Shown here: piece by piece, positions 1 to 10,839 of the stretch
Numbering within the stretch: position 1 is the first letter of the stretch
Layout: each line of letters begins with the position of its first letter
NCBI GenBank assembly: GCA_000469685.2
Contig: LS997562.1
Coordinates: 1,018,501-1,082,500, forward strand
DNA length: 64,000 bases
Reading direction: 5' to 3'
Source of the DNA: Haemonchus contortus
Lineage: Eukaryota; Nematoda; Chromadorea; Rhabditida; Trichostrongylidae
Notes under the pieces: model-generated
Databases searched by the model: none
The model's input: only the letters and a program-made list of their open reading frames with translations
What the model was told of the DNA's origin: nothing
Position numbers and translations under genes: made by a program

Positions 1-325
1 GCCTGCGATCCTGTTCGGAAGCCTTTTAAATTCAGTCATCGTTAATTCACGGCTTCGGTCCCTTCACATATGTAGGAATCACGTGTGATGAAACTTGCGC
101 TTTGTGGATGTTGGCTGATATGCTGATTTGCTATACATTTGTTGTGTAATTGACCGATAAGTGGCCTCTTGGTTCCCATTAGTGGTACACTGTTCCAACT
201 CTGAGAAAAATGAGATTTGGAGGGAAAATATGAAGCTGTAAACACACACAGCGATCAATAATGGCAACCGATTTTGACCATTTTCGATTTGTTTTCCACG
301 ATTTGAGAGGCTGCTACTCACAACC
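1..325. repeat. Dispersed repeat, copy 1 of a direct pair
   Basis: This block can be read alongside 1278-1590 in the same orientation. Shared landmarks in the same order include GTGTAATTGACCGAT, CAACCGA/CAACCGC followed by CATTTTCGATTTG/CACTTTCGATTTG, and GCTGCTACTCAC near the end. Substitutions and small indels separate the copies, so they are old. No credible protein is encoded. The function and class are unknown. Confidence 0.6.
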
Positions 326-944
326 TTTTTTTGACAATTAAAGGTAAGGAGTGACGATAGGCCTGTGTGTCGGTGTGCGTATTGTTGTTTGTGTCGGTTT
401 AACTCTAATTAACTTGGAACTCACAACTCCTGTGCAGGTAGCAGGATGGAAACACTACACCCATACTCCCACCGGAACACAGGACCGGACCTTCTCTAAA
501 AGAGGCGAGGCGTAGGCGAAAATTGTTACGTTGAACCTAAATTGTTCAGGCTTGACAGACAACATGAGAATGCTTCCGGTAGGGGTGTGCGACCAGACTC
601 GTCCCACAGGGTAAAGCGTGCGCGGGAATTCTTGACTTGGATCAAGGGTCTCCAAGTTTGATAGGAAGATGAAAGAAGAGTGGAACGAAGCAAGTTACTC
701 CAACACACATAAGTTGCCGAGCGTAGCCCAACTGGTTTATATATAATCCACAAATGTACGTATGTCTGTCGGTCTGTTTGTCTCTTGTTGTGTTGATCAC
801 CACCTTATACGGTGCCTGCTTGGAATTGAAGTGAAACAGATTAGCCATGTCGACACAAGAGGGTTATTACTTAGAGCTACTTAGGAACACATGATGAGCT
901 AGGGTCCACACAAGAGGGGCTCGGCGTGCAATAGGTGTGGTTTC

Positions 945-1270
945 AACGAAAATTCATAATTCCTATTACTGTGTGCCTAAAGCGTAACAATTTAGAAAGA
1001 GTACAGGGGGCAGGATGGAATCACTGTAGGTAGGTGGCAGGACTAGGGTCCACCCATCGGGGGTGGGGCATGCGCGAAAATCGCTGCTTCACAGTAGGAC
1101 TTTCAAATTTGGAAGGGATCCAGGCAGCATGATGGGGGCATAATGGCAGGTGTCAGGTGTGATTCCGCCCGCTGGGGGCACGACATGCCCGGACATTTTT
1201 CCCCATGCATTTGGTGCATTCAAATCAAATTAGAAGGGATACAGCCGGCACGACTGGACATTCAGGAGGG
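945..1270 (+). repeat. GC-rich ~130-bp tandem repeat (family A)
   Basis: These are two to three degenerate units of the family that recurs throughout the window. A unit carries a line like TTCAAATTTGG...AGG, then GCAGGATGG..ACACT, GGTGGCAGGACT and CCGCCC...GGGGC. Here they read GGGGCAGGATGGAATCACTG and later CCGCCCGCTGGGGGCACG. No coding potential is evident. The interval between here and position 410 has a further weakly matching copy. Confidence 0.55.
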
Positions 1271-1277
1271 TGTAAGC

Positions 1278-1590
1278 TGACAATTCTGTTCAGAAGCTTT
1301 CCAGATTTTGCGCCGTCAATTCATAGCTTTAGTCCCTTCAGTCCTGAGGGATTCACGTGTGGTAGGATTTAAGCTTTGGGGATTTTTGCCGATATACCGA
1401 TTCGCTATGTAATTGTTGTGTAATTGACCGATCAATGGTCACTTTGCTCGGGAGAGCGGTGCTGTTCCAACTTCGAGGAAGTTGAAAAGATGTTGAGGGA
1501 ATATAAGTGTAGACGCAGCGATCGATAATGGCAACCGCCATAGACCACTTTCGATTTGTACTTGGTGTAGGACTGCTACTCACTAATTCT
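1278..1590. repeat. Dispersed repeat, copy 2 of a direct pair
   Basis: This is the second copy of the block at 1-325, in the same orientation, about 1.28 kb downstream. The family-A GC-rich repeat lies between the two copies. It may be the terminal repeat of a larger element, but no open frame for a transposase or polyprotein was seen between the copies. Confidence 0.55.
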
Positions 1591-1769
1591 TTTCGTGAAG
1601 AAGAAGGAACGGGTGATGATAGGCATGTGTAGGTATGTGCATGTGTGTGCGTTTAATTGTGTGTTGTTTCGCCGGAAATTTATAATTTCTGTTTTCCTGC
1701 CTCGGGGGTCCAAATTAGGGAAGGATTTCGGCGGCATGTCAGCTTTACTCAAGATGGGAGAACGGTCCG

Positions 1770-1900
1770 ACTGGTAACTTGATGTTTTGTTAACTACTGT
1801 TATATCGCCGCAGTATGCGATTTGAAAGTCTGACAAGTCGGCGAGTTATGGACAAAAGTTTGGCCTCGGACGGGATTCCGAGTCCACACTTGTGCCATAG
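1770..1900 (-). mobile_element. tRNA-derived SINE fragment
   Basis: The stretch GATGTTTTGTTAACTACTG, followed by a GCCGCAGTATGCGAT-like segment and CTCGGACGGGATTCCGAGTC, matches the block at 57440-57560. The best-preserved SINE head (36561-36665) shows that the GGACGGGA..CGAG segment is the reverse complement of an RNA polymerase III B box. This copy lacks a clear A box, so it is a 5'-truncated or decayed insertion. Confidence 0.45.
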
Positions 1901-1915
1901 TTGTAGTTATAGTTT

Positions 1916-2370
1916 GTCTGGAAAATTTTTAGGAATTCAGTCAGTTTTTTAACACAAAATAACTACAGCAATAAAGCTAGCAGTAATCAAATAGTGGCCC
2001 TTCATAGGCACAATGCCTCTCCGTCGACCGGACAGGTAAGTGATGCCATTTTTCCAAAAAGGAGCGGGGCATGACGCGATACAATAATCTATATCTACTT
2101 GACAGTCTGGCGATTGGACTCTTCTCTTTAGAGCAGGCTTGTGGGCTTCTGAAAGTATGGTAGTCATATGGATTGAAGTTAGGATAATATGTGGGGAATA
2201 GGGTAGTCAGGTTATACGAAGGCTTTCCAGCTCCTTCATCTATGTTCTCGCGTGAGTTGTTCGAGCATTATCCGTCACTATCAGAAATGCTTTTTAATCT
2301 GTGTGAAAGTGTGGAAGAGAGAACGACTGAAAATCTTTCTCAAACCATGAAGTTACCTTCACCGAAACTA
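1916..2370 (-). mobile_element. Mariner-like element fragment
   Basis: The sequence aligns by eye with the left arm of the mariner-like element at 27975-28660. It shares the terminal inverted repeat, AATAGTGGCCCT, the CCGGACAGGTAAGTGATG region, and the stretch GGGTAGTCAGGTTATAC followed by CGTGAGTTGTTCGAGCATTATCC. Read on the - strand, this region holds remnants of the transposase C-terminus around the YSPDL-like motif, broken by frameshifts. The right end is missing. Confidence 0.55.
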
Positions 2371-3722
2371 CACCTTGTCAACTTTACTTTACCTAGTGTA
2401 TTTTGGTTTCTTGTGCAGATTTCTCCAGTAATACATTTCGGAAAATGTCTCCTTTGACCAGATAATCCCCGTAATAACCATTCTTCTTGAAAACTGTTAC
2501 CAAGCCCCTTTGTGAAGTTGAGTAAGTTGAGGTGCGGGACGAATAAGGAATCGAACGGAGTCGCTGTTCCGCTTGAGTACCTTCCTTACCATCGTTCTGA
2601 TAGGCAAGGAGATTAATCGGCTCAACCTTTATCCATTCTCATCGCCAACTTCGAGGCAAGTCATCCAAACGCACATGCTTCCTGTGCAGTGAACTACCCT
2701 AACAAGTCATTTCTTTGGTCGTGAAATCCCGGATTGTCCATAAACTGATGAATAAGTCTCGAACAGCACAGCAGTTGTTGGGCGACCTACCGATTGCTGA
2801 GCTCTGCCTTGTAAAGCGTGCTAGTTTAGGTATGCTTGCTGTTAGGTGTGGACCAAAAAGAAAACGTGGAACACGGTGCGTTGAGCAATATTGTGCACAG
2901 AACTTATGCCGTTCCCCTTTTCTTTAACAGAAGAAGTTTTTTTGGTTAAGGCTATTTCAGCATAAGTTTAAGTACCATCTATTCTCATTATACAGTCCAG
3001 TAGTTATCAAATATGGGAAAATCTTTGACTCACTTCAGTTCACTAACAGATAGCCAACAGAGGTCTCTGATTCCGCCGATTCAGGCTATGACAGCCATTG
3101 TTATCTTGAGCCAAGGGTTTTTTTTTATGGTGACATCAGGGGTGCGTCTTTACTTACTTACATGCACACTGCATCTTCTAAGGGCTAGCTCTATAACAGA
3201 ATTTTAGTAAATTTAAGATTTTAGTAAAGCAGTAAAGGTATTCCGATGTTGTAAACAAATTAAGAATTGTGGTTTTTGACTAAAAAGTTTGCATTGTTTT
3301 AAGAGTAGGTAATACCATATGTATGCTTAGCGGTGTGACGACACTGCCTCAGCTCTGAAAGGGCTTCTTGACAGGTAGGTTTATAAACATATCGCGCGTA
3401 CTTTGAAATACTATCATACAGTTCGCGTTCTTTCCTAAATTTGGATAGTTTGGAGAAGACGGTTAGTTCCCACCCTTACAACTCGAACTCAGAAATGAAT
3501 GTTTCAGTAAGAACTTTCCAAGGGATGCTACTTAAGAAGATAGCTAAAGTGTTTTCATCATTTCGGTTGCAGCATCTGCGCTGTATAAGTCAGTTGGAGA
3601 CGTTAATCTTATGATTAGACTCTTATAGATGTGTAAAACCGGATGCTATTGATTCGGGTTGGTGCTGCAGATGAAGAATACACGATTCGTTTTCTTGTCG
3701 TAGTCTAGTCTTCAATTTACAG
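2371..3722. other. Non-coding stretch upstream of the first eIF4A3 exon
   Basis: I see no exon with a recognisable protein here. I looked specifically for the Q motif, the GSGTGKT Walker A motif and the PTREL motif that should precede the first visible eIF4A3 exon, and found none. The N-terminal exons must therefore lie outside the window on the 5' side or in a sequence gap. The region is presumably intronic. Confidence 0.5.
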
Positions 3723-6700
3723 GTTGTTCTGGCTCTTGGAGACTACATGAACGTGCAATGTCATGCATGCATTGGGGGTACGAACATTGGAGAAGACATT
3801 CGCAAACTCGACTATGGGCAACATGTTGTGAGAATTTCTCTGTGAAAGATTTTGAATTTGCTCTAGTTTCTCGAAAATCAGGTTTAAAAATCCACGGAAA
3901 AGGTTTCATTTTGTCCGTTGATTATAGTCGCATTTCATTTAGGTCTCTGGTACTCCCGGTCGTGTGTTTGATATGATCCGTCGTCGGAACCTCCGTACCC
4001 GGTCTATCAAATTGTTAGTTCTCGACGAGGCTGACGAGATGCTCAACAAAGGATTCAAGGAGCAGCTCTATGATATATATAGATATCTTCCTCCTGGAGC
4101 CCAGGTACATTTATTATATTTCAAGGAATGCTTTTCTTTTGGCGATTATTCAGTCCATGACATGTAGGTCGTTTTGCTGTCTGCCACACTACCTCATGAG
4201 ATTCTCGAAATGACCAGTAAATTCATGACTGATCCTATCAGGATCCTCGTAAAACGTGATGAGTTGACACTGGAAGGGATTAAGCAGGTTTGTCTTTTTT
4301 CGTTCTTTGCTCTTTTTTGTCAAACCGTTCTTAGTCATAGAAAAGATAATACTGCGTTCACAATAAGTTGACTGCTGCGATGATGCCCTCAATTTCAGTT
4401 CTTTGTTGCTGTCGACTGTGAGGAGTGGAAATTCGACACGCTAGTGGACCTCTATGACACACTCACTATCACCCAAGCGGTTTTATTCTGTAATACGCGG
4501 AGAAAGGTGCGTTAGCTACTTTTATTACTTCACATGTGACGGCTGCATTGCGAAGAATTGTAATTGAAGAAACTGGAGCAATTCATTGTTTTAAAGGCAC
4601 CGTTCACGATAAAAAAGTTATTGAGTTCTTACCTTATTAATACTCAGCGGCCCCATGGGTTGTAGAAGGGACCCTCTCGCTCTCCCAATCTCGACGTCCA
4701 GGGCATAGTGGCAGCCCCGTTGTTGCCGTAGTTCGCGTTCCCGCCCTCGATCGATGTCACGTTAGACGAATGTCGAGACAATACAGATTGCTATTATTCG
4801 TTCTAGGACCCACGCACAATCAGCTAATCGCCGAGTGATTAGGCGATGTTTTTCTCCCATTCTTTTTTCCTCTGTTTTTCTTTTTTGCTGCCGCGATCCC
4901 TTATTTAATTTCCTACTGTTAGAGGCTGAAAAAGGTGAGCTACTTTTGCTGTTACTAAGGTTTTTTGTTGATTTATGCTTATAAGTGAATGAATTGTGGA
5001 TTACCATTGTCTGTTCTTCGCACCAGGACCCATACGCGCGCAGTGAAACACACTGTTAAGCTCGTTGGGACACCCACTCTTTTTCATTTTTCTGGTTTCA
5101 TTCTCGTCTAGCCCCCCTTTTTAACGTTCTTTCGAAGCCTTTTTTCATTTTGGACACACCGATGCACGCAGTTTCTTCACCTCAGTCGCAATAGTTTCGA
5201 TCTTGTCCTCCATTTTTCATCATAATCTGGATTACCCAAAATTGTCGTGAACGATGCCTTTAAGTACATTCTCAGTCTAGAAATAAGGGCCACGGAGTGC
5301 TGTCGCATCAGTCGCTCCCAACAAGTTTACGATTCGCGGCTTCTTAAAGTGGTCCTTACACGAACATTTTTTGGAATAATTCTTGGGGCAATGTTTCTTT
5401 CAACTTTTTAACAGATACTGGCGGAAATTGCCGCCCATACCTCCTGACTTTTCCCTTCTTGAAATTTCGTATGGAAAACTGGAGCATGTCTCAGCGTATC
5501 TCATTCTCAGATCGTGGAAATGGAACCGATTGACATCTGGACCATTACATTTAAACTTTTTCCGCTTGAAAAGCAACGAAACATCAAGAGAAGGACGAGT
5601 AAACGATAAAACTTGAAAGACACCTCAGTCTATTCGGTTAGGATGCAGTTCCTGGCAAAACCGAACCGGTTATCGCGATTCTTGCCGGCCGTAAAGGGTG
5701 CTATCGTCATTTCCCGCCCACCGACAAACTCAGACTTATTTATCGCGTTGCAAATGGTAATCTTCGAGGCTTTGAGCTTCAAAGAGGACTTGATTTCCGT
5801 AGCTGGCTTAGAGGTATACAACGCTTCTTAAAATCTGTCGCTTGCCTCTTTCCAAAAGTAATGGAGCCTGTAGTGCTTCTTTTCGTCCCGTGCTCTGCAG
5901 GATTCCTGGTGACTTTGAAGACATCTACGGGCATCAGGCCAAATCTCGAGTGAATCTAAGATTTGACGGTCCCTATTCCTATTTGTGAGATTTGATCATT
6001 CTGAAATCGATTAGCATATTTTCTTCACCGAAAACGTAAGAAATGAAGCTTTTGTGTAAGGTAAAAATGTGACGCGACCTGAAAATATTAAATGGCTGTA
6101 TCATTTTGAAACATATGCAATGTGACCTTTTTTGAGTCGAGTTCGCGAAAGACAATCGCAATGATTCTCTGCGGTGGGCTGATGATGACAGTAACGATGG
6201 ACCCACAACTTTGCAAGAGAAACCTCTTATGCTTGTGGGTATGCACAGGTTCCAAAATGAAAAGTAGCTCCAACTCTGTGATCAGGCCTATGAGCTCTAA
6301 TTTTATGGCGGTGGTAAAATAATCCATAGCCTTCCATCATCACGGCAATGTGCCATTTACGGAAGGGAAGTGGGAGCGGTCATAAACTTTCGAATTAGTC
6401 TATGATCGACAATTGCGACGTCTCATGTGCTTGCAACTATCAGGTGCAAAACAAGCGGAGCGATCTATCTTCTTATGGATATTAGCGAACAAGTTGGAAG
6501 AAGAAGTTACCGTAAAATCAGTATATGAATCCGAATGCACGATAGTCATTTCCACTGGATGCTGCTTCAACTCAACAATGAAGGCCCATAGGAGACAACT
6601 GAAACAAGTCTTCGGTGGACTCAATGTTTCGAGTACAGCCGTGGTATTATGTCCCTACGCATCAGCACGTATAGCTCACGAAAAGATGTCTACATCATTA

Positions 6701-9667
6701 ATTATCGGATAATCACATATGCATACAACTCGATAATCTATTGTCCCGCGGTATTTCTTCAATAATGCTAAGTAACTTGTACCACTGCTTCGAAAGTGCG
6801 GATCGTATTCCTATAGTGTGTGGACCGTATCCCTTCCAAAGAAGTCTCTGTCAGATCGAGTCATTCGACCGCCTCCTCGTAAGTGCAGGGTGCTGACTGC
6901 CGAGAATTTTCGAAGCACCATCTTGACTGTTCGGGATAGAAAGGCGTATATATTCGGTCAGTAGTAGTAGAAATCTTTTTATTGCGTCACTCATTACGAG
7001 AACCCTAAATTGTGTGAGAGCTCCGTAGATGCCCACAATGAGACCCCAAAACGCTTTGCAAGCGTTTGGGACCCATTTCATGGAAAAGCAAAACGAGCGT
7101 GTACATCAAAGAATCAAACCTTGATGTCGTTCCCACCAGTCCACCATCCTTATAGTCGAGCCACCATTGCAAAACTACGACATTGATTGGTTCGGTGGTC
7201 TGTTCGGTACCGAGGTGTACCGCAAGAAGGCATTGGTCATGTAACTTTGTTCCCAGAATCGTTTAGCAGATTTGGAACAGATTTGAGACCAGCGTCGAAA
7301 CAACCCAAGGCTTTATACATCTTATCTTGAATGGCCACTCACTACGACCAAGTATCAATCCTCTGTCGGACAGGGAAGAGGAAAGGATTCTAAATTACAT
7401 GATACTTGATCTGGCGAGACCAGAAAGTTCAAAATGGTGGTGAGGATTAGGTCAACAAACCAGACCGAGGAGACCCACGTCCTGTGGACGGAGCTTTCTC
7501 AAAATGGGCAGTACTTTTTAGATGTATTCATAACTCGATTCAATTAAGGCGCAGAAGCCAGGAAAAAAGATAAAAAGAGTGAGCAGGGCCTTATGCGTGC
7601 TGGGCGTCCGTAAGCTTAGCGAAGCCCCGCCCACGATGGGCGGGGCAAGCGTTGAGACGTAAGCCACTTTTCAAGAATGAATGCTGGAAAAAAGCGGTTG
7701 TGGTAATGGAACAGATGTGCCCAAATATTCGAAGTGGGCGGGGTTTAGACAAAAATTTATAACTCTATTCAGAGACTTTCTGGGATGCGGCAAAATGGTG
7801 GTGTTAATGTGTAAAAGAACAAATGTGGTCAAATCCCAGAAGTGGGCGGGGTTGGCACTAAAGTGGGCGGGGCATAGACAAAAATTTATAACTCTATTTA
7901 CTAACGTTGTGGAATTCGGGAAAAAAGTGGTAGGATGTAGTAGAACAAATGTGGGTGGATTCCACAAGAGGGCGGGATTGGCACTAAAGTGGGCTTCATC
8001 AAAACTACTAAGTCTCTTCAGATGCGTTTTAGAACGAGGGAAAAAGGTGTCTGGAGGTAATAAAAGTAATGTGGTTCGAAGTCTGAAGTCTATGGTGTTT
8101 GCAAAGAAGGGAGCGGGGCTGAAACTGAAAATTTATACACCTGTCCTTCACACTAACCCTGACCACATAGGTGTACAACTAGGGGATACCACTTAACTCT
8201 TCAAAAGAATTCAAGGTCCCTACATCTACTCAAACGGGCTTTCCTTTCGAATTTAGTGTTCATGGCCACGCACAGCCCCGTTTCACATCCCAAAAAATGA
8301 TGGCCGCTACAGAAGTGTCAAGGAAGAGGCTCAGATGATAAAGGTCTACAATGAAAATCGAAACATGTGATTCCGTCCCTCATGGCTAGAGCCCCTAGCG
8401 CACGCTACAGCGTGCGTAGTCGCCTGGTTTCGTAGAAGACGTATGGTTTGTTACAAACATCTATCTCGAAATATGTACGTGTTTACGCTTCCAGCGTTAC
8501 AATGCGAATCAATACTAGGTGCAGAAGATGTAAAATTCATTTTTGCGTTGACAGAAAACGCACAAAAATGTGATTTTCAGCAGGATCGTACTTCTTGTAG
8601 TGCAGAAAAGTAGCGTGCAGAATAGTGTTTTTCTCAACGCATTTTGTGTATAATATTATTTGGAAGATTCATCAATGAAAAAAAAACTAAGAAAAATAAG
8701 TAATCGAGTAAAGGAACCAATGAGAGCCGTTGAGCCGCGCCATGGGTGTCCGTTATGAATGGTGCAGCCTCTGCAATGCAGTGAAAACTCTTTTGCTTTT
8801 GGTGTGACACACAACCAATACAATCTGTAGCAGTTGTTACGACCTATCTGATTGTAAGCCGTTTTTTCGCCCTGACAACGCCACATAGGGCGTGCGAGAG
8901 GAACTCACATCAATCTTAGGGTGATATCTCAAAAGCCATGCTCTTTGTGAACTGTATCTGTGAAGTCGACAGTTAGCTACCCTTCCTATTCTGGAATATC
9001 ATTCTGTTGGCCATATTATACCTCACTTCCACCCACCTTTTTCACGGCTTTTCGTTAGTACCAGGCATTTTCGAAATTCTTCTGCTTTAAGGTCGACTGG
9101 TTGGCTGAAAAAATGAAGGAGGCGAATTTCACAGTTTCGTCCATGCATGGTGACATGGAACAGAAGGAGCGTGAACAAATCATGAAGGTAAACACATTTT
9201 AGTTGTATTTTTCTTGATTACACTTGCTTTCTTGTATCGTATGCACTCAATGATGCTCCAGGAATTCCGAGCTGGAAACAGTCGAGTATTGATTTCGACT
9301 GATGTATGGGCACGTGGCCTTGACGTCCCTCAAGTCTCCCTTGTAAGATATCTTTATGCAATTTGAATTCGATTTCACTTGTTATGGTTATTTTTTGTCA
9401 ATCTTACAACTTGAGGTAATCAATTATGACCTTCCCAATAATCGTGAGCTGTATATTCATCGTATTGGTCGCTCGGGCCGTTTCGGAAGAAAGGTTGGCG
9501 CAGTCGATGCAGTGAAATTTCATAGGATGGAATGAATCTTTAACACTTTTCAGGGTGTAGCTATCAATTTTGTGAAGCACGATGATGTACGTATTCTTCG
9601 CGATATAGAACAGTACTATTCAACGCAGATTGATGAAATGCCGATGAATATTGCGGACATGATCTAA
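3723..9667 (+). CDS. eif4a3: eIF4A3, DEAD-box RNA helicase of the exon junction complex (5' part off window)
   Basis: Eight exons join in phase 0: 3723-3827, 3943-4104, 4168-4287, 4399-4506, 9092-9187, 9262-9342, 9416-9493 and 9554-9667 (TAA). Together they give 287 residues of the roughly 400 usual for eIF4A3. The first visible residues are [10 protein letters not shown]. The motifs appear in order: TPGR (Ib), [10 protein letters not shown] (II), LLSATLP (III), FCNTRRK (IV), [13 protein letters not shown] (V) and HRIGRSGR (VI). The C-terminus reads [13 protein letters not shown]. eIF4A3 is the ATP-dependent RNA clamp of the exon junction complex, loaded on spliced mRNA in the nucleus. The Q motif, Walker A and PTREL exons are absent from the window. 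Intron 4 is 4.6 kb and full of transposons; the others are 60-120 bases. The acceptor TTGAG at 9415 and the donor GTTGGC at 9494 are weak. eIF4A1/2 is the main alternative, but [15 protein letters not shown] and the C-terminus favour eIF4A3. Confidence 0.96.
4593..5266. mobile_element. MITE with TTAAAGGCA-CGTTCACGA termini
   Basis: A non-coding element sits inside eIF4A3 intron 4. It begins TTTAAAGGCACCGTTCACGA and ends TCGTGAACGATGCCTTTAAG, so the ends are inverted repeats of about 20 bases. Its interior has the landmark CAATCAGCTAATCGCCGAGT and CTCCCATTCTTTTTTCC, which recur at 23985-24432 and 30922-31420. No transposase is present, so it would need one supplied in trans. The superfamily is unresolved. 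Confidence 0.65.
5380..6330 (-). mobile_element. Tc1-like element fragment
   Basis: The segment matches the right half of the Tc1-like element at 16370-17905. GTAATCTTCGAGGCTTTGAG at 5757 corresponds to GTAATCCTCGAGGCACTGGG at 17367, CCAAATCTCGAG is shared, and the ATCATTTTG/ATCATTTGG terminal region near 6095 corresponds to that near 17725. The orientation is assigned from that element, whose transposase is on the - strand. No intact frame remains. Confidence 0.5.
6331..7674. other. Unassigned intron DNA of eIF4A3
   Basis: A 99-codon open frame lies at 6413-6712 (+), beginning [12 protein letters not shown], but it has no splice context and matches nothing I recognise. Around 6850-7150 the - strand frame starts [13 protein letters not shown], faintly like the KWVPH segment of mariner transposases. 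The nearby GTTTAGCAGATTTGGAACAG at 7260 resembles CTCGGCAAATTTGGAAATCA at 62910, so this is probably an old transposon. Nothing here is secure. Confidence 0.3.
7675..8150 (+). repeat. GC-rich tandem repeat (family B), about four units
   Basis: Units of about 120-130 bases carry AAAATTTATAACTCTATTC, then a G-rich stretch GGGAAAAAAGTGG, then AAGTGGGCGGGG repeated twice. The first two units start near 7751 and 7880; later ones are more diverged. Related arrays lie at 33690-33960, 36665-36960 and 61030-61330. The long open frame across the array is a by-product of the repeat, not a gene. Confidence 0.7.
8151..9091. other. End of eIF4A3 intron 4, no recognised feature
   Basis: I see no gene or known repeat. 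A short perfect hairpin, GCGCACGCTACAGCGTGCG, lies near 8398. The sequence ends in the TTTAAG acceptor of the next eIF4A3 exon. Confidence 0.4.
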
Positions 9668-10839
9668 TTTGGTCTTTGTATTATTGCGGCCCTATTGCGC
9701 CTGTTGTATATGACTCATCTACATCAAGTACAGTGTTTCTAACCCTTTGTTTTCTATCTTACTATCCGTTCTATAACGTCTCAGTGTTGTATTCACGCTA
9801 ATGTACGTGGCGTTGTGTTTCCTTGCCCCTCGTAGGAAACTTCGGTAGTTAGCGCGTGTATTGATTGCCTGCCAAGAGAACTTGCTCTTTAAGTTTATGG
9901 CGCGCTAACTGCTATCTCGTTACTTTGCTGTCACCCAACCAACCATTTAAGGTATACCTTCTCTGTTTAACTTCCCTACCACTACGAATCATCTATTTGC
10001 TGTTCCACGTATAAATGTTAAGTGTTTTTTGGCTGTTGCGTAGACAGTTTGTTGGATGTCAATAATGTAATGGACGATGGCTTTTTCTTCCGTAGGAATG
10101 GTTGGGTAGCCTGTTGCCACATACGTTGGCTGCTTTCAGAGTTCAACGGCCGACCGACCAATGGCGCCGGCTGGCCACGTTCTGACAATGCTGGTGTTCT
10201 GCGTTGTCAACACGTGGCCAGCGCCGCCGTCGGTCGATCGGTCGTCGGTTTCGACGTTGAAGGCTGATAGAGCGAGAGAAATTTTGGGTTGACAACATTC
10301 CAGTAACCATATGGCGGTAGCAGTCTGCAGTTGCGTACGAGGAATAAAAGAAGGAAAGCTCCATATAAAGATGGGTGGACAATCAACGCTGAAAAAAGTG
10401 TGAAAAGCTTACGGGGAGCGAAACTATTCATATGAAATCCCATACGAATCACTCTAGTATGTCTACGAACTTGGATAAAGGTAAGCATAACTAACAGAAC
10501 GTAACTAAGCGTAACTTCGAATTCCACGTATGCTGAATATTGGGAAAGACCAGCAAAAAACATTTTGAGGCCATTCGTTGTCAATGTCAGGGTCTTATGC
10601 TTTCTTTGACGAGGCTAGCAGGGCTTCACAATGATGACCATGTGTGTCGGCATCTTGATTAAGTATTTTAATTAATATTTTAAATGCGATTTTATGGAAA
10701 TGACATTGATGATGATAATATCAAATGTGCAATATATGCTCATGTATTATAGTTGAAGGCAAAACTCGATACAAACATGCAAATAAAGAAACATCCTTAC
10801 TAGCGCTCGAGTCTGACTCTCTGTACATCTGTCCGTTTG
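9668..10839. other. 3' flank of eIF4A3 and intergenic DNA
   Basis: No canonical AATAAA is seen close to the eIF4A3 stop. No exon is recognised. The one notable structure is the hairpin at 10138-10264. Confidence 0.4.
10138..10264. repeat. GC-rich long hairpin
   Basis: The left arm begins TTCAACGGCCGACCGACCA and continues through GGCCACGT. The right arm runs ACGTGGCCAGCGCCG and ends GTCGGTTTCGACGTTGAA. The arms can pair imperfectly over roughly 55 bases around a small loop near TGGTGTTCTGCG. It is probably a small fold-back MITE. Its base composition is clearly richer in GC than its surroundings. Confidence 0.6.

Noticed and set aside
6413..6712. 99-codon frame (+) in eIF4A3 intron 4
   Set aside because: No motif, no splice context, and both strands are open over most of it.
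7681..8196. Long open frame (171 codons, +)
   Set aside because: It runs through the family B tandem array and its protein is itself a degenerate repeat; the opposite strand is open too.
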